A DNA stretch of 64,000 bases, taken from assembly GCF_014648295.1 (NCBI RefSeq), contig NZ_BMQV01000017.1, positions 16,662 through 80,661 on the forward strand, given 5' to 3'. The notes under the pieces were generated by a model. It ran no database searches. It saw only the letters and a list, made by a program, of their open reading frames with translations, and was not told where the DNA came from. The position numbers and the translations under genes were made by a program. The stretch comes from Shewanella saliphila (lineage in GTDB: Bacteria > Pseudomonadota > Gammaproteobacteria > Enterobacterales > Shewanellaceae). This document shows positions 58,581 to 64,000 of this stretch, piece by piece; within the stretch, counting starts at the first letter, position 1, and each line of letters starts with the position of its first letter.

Positions 58581-59987
58581 TTAGTTAAATGCATATTGGG
58601 CACAACGGGTTAACCCTGCCGTTACCGAGCCAAAGTGATCACCAACCACCACTTTTGCGGCAGGATAAACACTGGCAATTTTTTGGTAAATCGCCGGGCT
58701 ACGCGCTGTACCACCGGTAACATAAACAATATCAGGACTGCTTGGCAAAGCGCAATCTTGTTGTTGTGCCTGTGTCATCCCCGTGTTCATGGCTTGCTGC
58801 ATTAATGCTTCAACTTTAGCTAATGGGTCGCTAATGGCTTGTTCAAATTGATCTGCCGAGAGAGTGACAAACAAATCTTTTTCAATAAAATCAAGCGAGC
58901 ACTGGGTGCTAACAGCGTCAGATAAACTGATTTTTGCCGCTTCAGCCTGGCGCACCACTTGATAGCTCATTTGATTTTTTTGTACTGTTTGTAAGCGTTT
59001 TAGCAGTTGTGGTTGTTCAGCCTCTTTGATCATCGACTCAACCAATTTACGCGACGCTAAACTGACAAAATCACGTTGGGCACTAATGTCGTTCACCGAC
59101 ACCGCATTCCAAAATGGCGCTCTTGGCATAGGCTTGCCGTTAGTCATTAATGTATCAGCGCCAAAACTCGGCATTAGGCCTGTCATGGCCAGCGCGATAT
59201 CTAAATCATTACCGCCAATACGTTGCCCAGAGTGGCCTAAACAATCTTGAGTGCGATCAATATTGTTGCTGTGCGAAGGCCCCATCGTGACTACTGAGCA
59301 ATCCGTTGTACCACCGCCCACATCGACAACCAGTACGGTGTTATCACTGTCTAGGGTTGACTCAAAATCCATCCCTGCGGCTAGCGGCTCAAACAAGAAT
59401 GTCACTTCAGTAAACCCTGCGCGAGATGCCGCAAGGCGTAAAATGGTTTCGGCTTGTTGGTTACTGTCTTCGCCGCCTATGCCTTGAAAGTTGACCGGCC
59501 GGCCAATAACTGCATGGGTTGCCGCAGCCAACGACTTTTGCTGTAAGGCTTTATCTGCCAGCGTTTTCACGTGCTGCATCATTAAAGTGACAATGTCTTC
59601 AAACAAACCTATCTGATCTGGACGTAGGCCATTGGCGCCTAAAAATGATTTTGGCGAACGGACATAAAATCCTTCTTCGGGCATTTCAAGGTATGCATCA
59701 ATGGCGGCCTGGCCGACAAATACGGCTTGTTCATTGGGCATTAAGTCCAATTCATGGCGCATTTGCTTAGCGCGCATTAATTGCGAGCTACGAAGGTGAG
59801 AATATTCCGCTTTTAACGGCTCTGGTAAACCTTGATAAACCGCCTCGGCAATCAGCTCGCGGTCCATGGCGTATAAGGTTGAAGGCATAAAATCAGAATT
59901 GGCGGATAACGGCAGTAAGGTTACCGCATCGTCAATCATTACCCCTATTGCACAGTTGGCACTGCCATAATCAAATCCAACAAACAT
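58581..59987 (-). CDS. yegD: Hsp70-family protein YegD
   Basis: A 468-aa actin-fold ATPase of the Hsp70 group that lacks the usual peptide-binding domain. It opens FVGFDYGSANCAIGV (phosphate 1 motif) and has VLVVDVGGGTTDCSVV (phosphate 2) and IVYVTGGTARSPAI (adenosine motif). YegD's role in E. coli is unknown; a chaperone-like function is inferred from the fold only. It precedes creA by 14 bases. Confidence 0.93.
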   Translation of the reverse strand: MFVGFDYGSANCAIGVMIDDAVTLLPLSANSDFMPSTLYAMDRELIAEAVYQGLPEPLKAEYSHLRSSQLMRAKQMRHELDLMPNEQAVFVGQAAIDAYLEMPEEGFYVRSPKSFLGANGLRPDQIGLFEDIVTLMMQHVKTLADKALQQKSLAAATHAVIGRPVNFQGIGGEDSNQQAETILRLAASRAGFTEVTFLFEPLAAGMDFESTLDSDNTVLVVDVGGGTTDCSVVTMGPSHSNNIDRTQDCLGHSGQRIGGNDLDIALAMTGLMPSFGADTLMTNGKPMPRAPFWNAVSVNDISAQRDFVSLASRKLVESMIKEAEQPQLLKRLQTVQKNQMSYQVVRQAEAAKISLSDAVSTQCSLDFIEKDLFVTLSADQFEQAISDPLAKVEALMQQAMNTGMTQAQQQDCALPSSPDIVYVTGGTARSPAIYQKIASVYPAAKVVVGDHFGSVTAGLTRCAQYAFN

Positions 59988-60190
59988 TGGCTTACCTTCA
60001 GTCGTCTAATCGAAAAAAGCGCTCAAAATAGCACACTTATGGCGCTTGCTAAACCATTTATACGGGGTTAATGATTTCTTTGCTCAAATACTATAAATAA
60101 ACTTAAAATATGAAGCATTTACAATACTGCACTACATTCGTTGTCTCTGGTAGTTGGCATTCTATGACGACACAGCCATACCAATAACAA

Positions 60191-60221
60191 CAAAAAAAGC
60201 CCAATCGTTACCGACTGGGCT
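60191..60221 (-). terminator. terminator after trhO
   Basis: A 10-bp stem with one mismatch (60198-60207 with 60212-60221) is followed on the minus strand by six or seven T residues. Confidence 0.88.
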
Positions 60222-60246
60222 CATTGTAAATAAGGCTTATTGGGCG

Positions 60247-61263
60247 TTATTTGTTATTCACTTTCTCTTGTGCTTTGCGCTGGGCTTCTTTTTGTTGACG
60301 GCGCGCTTCAATCACTTGATTAACATCGCTACCAATATGCGCCTCGCCGCGTTGTTTAGCTAATTGCACCTGGCGCTCACGCTCAATAAAACGTTGACGC
60401 TGCTCTGCTGGAATTTTGTCAACACAATGAGGGCAGCTCACACCTTGTACATACGCTTCGGTTTGTTTTTCGGCTTCGGTAATCGGCATACGACATGCGT
60501 TACATTGATCGTATTGGCCTTTCTCTAGGTTATGATTTACCGCCACGCGATTATCAAACACAAAACACTCGCCTTCCCACATGCTTTGCTCTTGGTCTAC
60601 TTCTTCAAGATACTTTAAAATGCCGCCTTCAAGATGATACACCTCATCAAAGCCCTGCTCTTTTAAGTATGCAGTTGATTTTTCGCAGCGAATACCGCCA
60701 GTACAAAACATCGCCACTTTTTTATGTTTGGCAGGGTCTAAGTTTTGTTTTACATACTCAGGAAACTCGCGAAAGGTTTCTGTCACTGGGTTAACGGCAT
60801 TTTTAAAGGTACCGATTTTCACTTCGTAATCATTACGGGTATCAACCAAGACCACATCGGGATCAGAAATAAGCGCGTTCCAGTCTTTAGGCTTAACATA
60901 AGTGCCAACCACTTCACGCGGGTTAACGCCTTCAACGCCCATGGTGACGATTTCTTTTTTAAGCTTCACTTTGGTGCGATAAAATGGCATTTCAGCATCG
61001 AATGACACTTTAGTCACAATGTGATCTAAACCTGGTTGGATGTCTAACCAACCGAGTAAGGTATCAATACCTTGCTGAGTGCCAGCCACCGTACCGTTGA
61101 TACCTTCTTGTGCGAGCAATAAGGTGCCTTTAATGTCGTTTTTTTCCATTACCGTTAATAATGGCTGACGAATCGCTTCAAAATGAGGTAATGCCACAAA
61201 CTTGTATAACGCGCACACCACTACCTGTTCAGGCTGGGCTTGGTCTTTAATCATATCTTGCAT
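60247..61263 (-). CDS. trhO: tRNA uridine(34) hydroxylase TrhO (YceA), rhodanese-type
   Basis: TrhO makes 5-hydroxyuridine at position 34 of tRNAs in an oxygen-dependent way. The 338-aa protein has an N-terminal acylphosphatase-like domain, a rhodanese domain (about 130-225) with the active-site loop CTGGIRCEK (C187) and a C-terminal zinc-type cysteine cluster (CNACR and SCPHC). ATG 61263 is chosen: GGAG is 8 bases upstream; a TTG one codon earlier is possible. Confidence 0.95.
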   Translation of the reverse strand: MQDMIKDQAQPEQVVVCALYKFVALPHFEAIRQPLLTVMEKNDIKGTLLLAQEGINGTVAGTQQGIDTLLGWLDIQPGLDHIVTKVSFDAEMPFYRTKVKLKKEIVTMGVEGVNPREVVGTYVKPKDWNALISDPDVVLVDTRNDYEVKIGTFKNAVNPVTETFREFPEYVKQNLDPAKHKKVAMFCTGGIRCEKSTAYLKEQGFDEVYHLEGGILKYLEEVDQEQSMWEGECFVFDNRVAVNHNLEKGQYDQCNACRMPITEAEKQTEAYVQGVSCPHCVDKIPAEQRQRFIERERQVQLAKQRGEAHIGSDVNQVIEARRQQKEAQRKAQEKVNNK

Positions 61264-61509
61264 CAATAATAACTCCGCTGGCTGGAACTTAATTTCCAGT
61301 GCAAATACAGCCCGCGCATTGTGCGCAGACTCTAAAAAACGGCCGAAAGTATACCTAAGTCACACTTAAAACACACTCAAAAATTAGATTTGACATGAAA
61401 TCCGCCGTAAACTGTGTTTTTAAAGTGGTTGTGGTTAACGCACTTTTAGTCACGGCAATCCACATTGCGCATTATTTATCACTGTTATCACTATTTAAAA
61501 AGTTGCTTT

Positions 61510-62226
61510 ATGAATTCAGCTATTTTGTATACTTTCCGTCGTTGTCCTTATGCCATGCGAGCACGTATTGGCTTGTATTTAAGCCAGTTAAACCCTAGCG
61601 TGCGCGAAATTGAACTCAAAAATAAACCGCAAGAGATGTTAACCGTATCAGCCAAAGGTACTGTGCCAGTGTTGATCACCGCTGAGCAGCAGGTGATTGC
61701 AGAAAGCATTGAAATAATGCAATTTGCCTTAACTCAACACCCTGACCCAAGCTCGCCCTGGTTAACACCCGAGGCTTATCAAACATTACTTGATGAGTTA
61801 CCAAAGCCACAAACAATGGCCTGGGTACATGCTAATGACAATGACTTTAAGCCCTGGTTAGATAAATACAAATACGCTGACAGGTTCCCTGAACACAGCC
61901 AAACCAGGTATCGCCAACAAGCAGAAGTGTTTTTGCAGTTATTAGAAGATAAATTAGCTCAACAAGCGTACTTATGTGCAGATAGCCCAACATTGGCTGA
62001 CTTTGCCACTTTTCCGTTTATCCGCCAATTTGCTAATGTCGAACCGACATGGTTTAACACCTTGCCTTATCCGAAAGTGAGTCAATGGTTAACAACATTA
62101 GTGAATAGTGCGTTATTTCAAGCCGTCATGCATAAGTACGCATTATGGTTACCTGAAAAAAACATGATGTTCCTCAAACAATCGCAACAACAAAATGTAA
62201 AAGTCATACCTTTGTGTAAAAATTAA
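61510..62226 (+). CDS. glutathione S-transferase family protein
   Basis: A 238-aa protein with an N-terminal thioredoxin-like domain beginning ILYTFRRCPYAMRARIGL in outline (C12-P13 at the active-site position, as in omega-like or glutaredoxin-like GSTs) and VPVLI, then a C-terminal helical domain with TLADFATFPFIRQF. The substrate is unknown. ATG 61510 places the conserved start correctly; the ribosome site is weak. It stands alone. Confidence 0.9.
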   Translation: MNSAILYTFRRCPYAMRARIGLYLSQLNPSVREIELKNKPQEMLTVSAKGTVPVLITAEQQVIAESIEIMQFALTQHPDPSSPWLTPEAYQTLLDELPKPQTMAWVHANDNDFKPWLDKYKYADRFPEHSQTRYRQQAEVFLQLLEDKLAQQAYLCADSPTLADFATFPFIRQFANVEPTWFNTLPYPKVSQWLTTLVNSALFQAVMHKYALWLPEKNMMFLKQSQQQNVKVIPLCKN

Positions 62227-62389
62227 AAAATTATGAATATTTAATGATTTACTGACTATTATTCTGTTTAATTTTGCAGTAAATTAGCGATGTAAGAATG
62301 AATTGCAGAGTTGAAAGCGGATTTTCGAATTTTTTACTGCAGAATTTTACATTTAGCCAAGTCATTGCTGGAACGCAAAGGAACATGAC

Positions 62390-62590
62390 ATGAACAATAT
62401 GGATATTACGTTAGTCTTTATGCTGATCGCCTTGCTGATCTTGCACATCCACTTTTGCTATCGTGCTTTTACCACTAAAGCCCATATCAAAAATGCCCAA
62501 CGTTTTCTGTGGTCCATGTTAAGCCTACTGATGGGCCCACTTGGTTACTATGTTTATCAAAACCTCATCCCACTCGATTTTTACGAATAG
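62390..62590 (+). CDS. small membrane protein of unknown function
   Basis: A 66-aa protein with two hydrophobic segments (about 5-25 and 42-60), joined by a basic loop (TKAHIKNAQR). AAGGAACATGAC precedes the ATG, a good ribosome site for a short gene. No family is recognised. Confidence 0.65.
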   Translation: MNNMDITLVFMLIALLILHIHFCYRAFTTKAHIKNAQRFLWSMLSLLMGPLGYYVYQNLIPLDFYE

Positions 62591-62696
62591 ATTTTTTTAG
62601 CGCATTGCTTTGGCGTTTAGCGTTTAGCGAATAAACGTCTGATTGTTTCTTGTACCAATCCGCATTAATACATTACTGAACAAAGCTTGTTACCCA

Positions 62697-62753
62697 CCTT
62701 CTTGTCGTCCCGGCAGTGCTTTTAGCCGGGATCCAGGTGTCGTATTTTTGTAC
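62697..62753. repeat. dispersed GC-rich repeat, copy 1
   Basis: It contains CCCGGC and GCCGGG arms able to form a hairpin, then ATCCAGGTG and TATTTTTGTAC. It is nearly identical to the copy at 62843-62901. Confidence 0.85.
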
Positions 62754-62842
62754 TTTTGTACATATGGCATGCTGCCATCAAAGTCGTGGCGTTTAGCACA
62801 GACCAAAGAATGAATCCTTTTATTAATAAAGTTGGTTAACGC

Positions 62843-62901
62843 CCTTCTCGTCGTCCCGGCAATGCTTTTGAGCCGGGATCCAGGTGTTTGTATTTTTGTA
62901 C
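62843..62901. repeat. dispersed GC-rich repeat, copy 2
   Basis: It has the same layout and orientation as copy 1, with a few base changes and one or two extra bases, 146 bases further right. Such units recur in many gammaproteobacterial genomes, in my memory; the count in this genome is unknown. Confidence 0.85.
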
Positions 62902-62954
62902 AACTCTTTTTTGGGTAAAAAGGGTTAGAAGTTACCATTTTATTAAAGTTTACC

Positions 62955-62986
62955 CTGACCCCACTAAATTCTGACCCCACTAAATT
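62955..62986 (+). repeat. 16-bp tandem direct repeat
   Basis: The word CTGACCCCACTAAATT occurs twice back to back (62955-62970 and 62971-62986). Together with the preceding AAAGTTTACC it resembles sequences found near REP-type transposase genes, but this is from memory. Confidence 0.7.
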
Positions 62987-63131
62987 CAGTTGGCTAAAAT
63001 CAGTGAGGCACGAACAAAAAGCCAACTGTAATTTGTCCGACTTGAAAACCCTTGATACTTATTGAGCCCTCTCCCTAGCAAGCCGCATCAGCGGTATGCT
63101 TAAGGTGACTAAACCAACAGGAGAAAGCTCA

Positions 63132-63800
63132 ATGAGATTTTATAATAACTCACATCCATACTACTGTGGTATTGATTTACATGCACGTTTACTTTACGTC
63201 TGTATCATTGATTCTAAAGGGGAAGTTGTTGCTCACAAAAAGATAGGTGCCAGCAAAGATGACTTATTACTCATTCTAGAACCCTATATCGGCAATGTAA
63301 TTGTCGGGGTTGAGTGTATGCATTGCTGGTACTGGGTGTCAGATTGGTGTGCTGAACTCGGGATTGATTTTATCTTAGGCCATGCGCTTTATATGAAGGC
63401 GATCCACGGTGGTAAAACTAAAAATGATAAAGTCGATTCCTTTAAAATTGCCACATTACTGCGTGGTGGTAACTTCCCCATAGCGTACGATTATCCAAGT
63501 GAAATGCGCGCAGCACGCGACTTGTTACGTCGACGAATGAAGATTGTCCGTCACGGTGCGATGCTCAAAGGCCATGTGGTTAACACCAACAGTCAATACA
63601 ACTTGCCTGCAACAGAGTTAAATCTTAAAAATATTTCAGCAAGACAAAAACTACGCGAACAATATCAAGATCCTATCGTACAACGAAATATCGATTTAGA
63701 CATGGCACTCCTTGATTGTTATGCAAAGGAACTCGCACAGGTTGAATGGTTTATCGAAACACAAGCCAAAAACCATAATCCTGTCTATGTTCTGGTCTAA
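63132..63800 (+). pseudogene. IS110-family transposase, interrupted
   Basis: The first 222 codons of an IS110-type DEDD recombinase. The catalytic residues D15, E61, D99 and D102 are visible (GIDLHAR, GVECMHCW, NDKVDS). Full-length relatives have about 330 or more residues with a second domain carrying a serine; here the frame stops after NPVYVLV, where an IS3-type element begins. ATG 63132 has AGGAG about 10 bases upstream. IS110 enzymes use a structured bridge RNA from a noncoding end, which for many members lies upstream of the gene. The rest may lie beyond the window. Confidence 0.85.
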
Positions 63801-64000
63801 TTCCATCGGACACTTAATTTTGAGACAGTATGTTAATAAATTAAGAGGTCTATATGAGTTTAAAGCAATCACACAAGAGTTATCCGCAGGCATTTAAAGA
63901 TGAAGCAGTATTGATGGTGCTGGACCAAGGCTACAGTGTTGCTGATGCGGCAAAATCTCTAGGGGTTGGCACTAGCCTGCTTTACAAGTGGAAAGAAAAG
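63793..64000 (+). mobile_element. IS3-family insertion sequence, left part
   Basis: From about 63793 (TGGTCTAATTCC) the sequence changes from the IS110 gene to a typical IS3 left end: a leader of about 60 bases and an orfA. The exact terminal repeat cannot be fixed because the right end is outside the window. Confidence 0.75.
63854..64000 (+). CDS. IS3-family transposase OrfA (partial)
   Basis: The first 49 codons of an IS3-type OrfA with the HTH_Tnp_1 pattern: AFKDEAVLMVLDQGYSVADAA in outline, then LGVGTSLLYKWK, the recognition helix of this family. AGAGG lies 7 bases before the ATG. The frame is open at the window end. In IS3 elements OrfA is joined to OrfB by frameshift to make the active transposase. 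Confidence 0.88.
   Translation, partial: MSLKQSHKSYPQAFKDEAVLMVLDQGYSVADAAKSLGVGTSLLYKWKEK

Larger units (their letters stand above)
62591..63131. other. repeat-rich accessory stretch
   Basis: About 540 bases hold no believable gene. They contain the two dispersed repeats (listed), the short direct repeat near 62955, an inverted repeat (CAGTTGGC at 62988-62995 with GCCAACTG at 63020-63027) and the presumed left end of an IS110 element. Confidence 0.7.

Noticed and set aside
60154..60363. A plus-strand frame with a hydrophobic stretch opposite the trhO end
   Set aside because: It is antisense to trhO and its terminator, with an unconvincing start.
61395..61598. A plus-strand frame before and into the GST gene
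   Set aside because: It overlaps the GST start in another frame and lacks a ribosome site.
62697..62901. A minimal CRISPR array
   Set aside because: Only two units exist, each with a long internal hairpin, and the spacing is 146 bases; no cas genes are near.
62690..63025. A 111-codon minus-strand frame across the repeat region
   Set aside because: It consists of the dispersed repeats translated twice (GSRLK repeated), so it is repeat-derived, not a gene.

Overview
The window reads as chromosomal DNA of a marine or cold-water gammaproteobacterium, most probably a Shewanella. The reasons are the complete hisGDCBHAFI operon, a pheS-pheT-ihfA unit, ilvIH, the ydbH-ynbE-ydbL trio, a dedicated Gram-negative sortase locus of the marine proteobacterial kind, and AT-leaning codon use. 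Genus is inferred from gene content only. No rRNA, tRNA, CRISPR array or prophage was seen.

Layout. 1-7391: the histidine operon, entered inside its attenuator, with all eight genes on the plus strand and very tight spacing from hisB on. 7433-13211 (minus): an MscS channel, the lipid A acyltransferase LpxM, then pheS-pheT-ihfA. 13870-20167 (minus): a secreted tandem retropepsin-like protein, a small protein of unknown function, YceI, a YaiI-like protein, PdxH, a eukaryotic-type AdoMet decarboxylase and the arginine decarboxylase SpeA (polyamine synthesis). 20764-24191 (plus): CvfB, YceH and a two-gene ABC exporter. 24697-29455: a cold-shock protein with a long leader, RlmA and an unknown partner, exonuclease I, and cytidine deaminase. 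29717-33389: the YdbH-YnbE-YdbL envelope system. 33484-38403: a small secreted protein, a 2OG-Fe(II) oxygenase, a SulP anion transporter and a Bcr/CflA drug exporter. 38751-40963: acetolactate synthase III (ilvIH). 41036-48000s: a KefC/KefF potassium efflux pair, YdcH, an SDR enzyme, a crotonase, a quinone oxidoreductase, a MATE exporter and a LysR regulator.

49442-56176 is the most distinctive block: a self-contained proteobacterial dedicated sortase system. A class GN sortase, one large VIT/vWA substrate with a C-terminal LPQTA sorting signal, and the OmpA-like PdsO lie on the minus strand. A two-component pair (PdsR, PdsS) is divergent from them. The shared intergenic region carries about-one-turn-spaced direct repeats that look like a PdsR operator, and a 13-bp perfect inverted repeat sits just before the substrate's ribosome binding site. 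The sensor kinase has an outer domain that resembles a carbohydrate-binding (CBM9-like) fold. The family is already described, but its signal and regulation are not evident and these sites look new.

56332-62590 holds metC, a membrane protein, the yegD-creA pair, trhO, a GST and a small membrane protein. The right end (62697-64000) is accessory DNA: paired GC-rich dispersed repeats, an IS110-family transposase gene cut short, and an IS3-family element that seems to have inserted into it and runs off the window.
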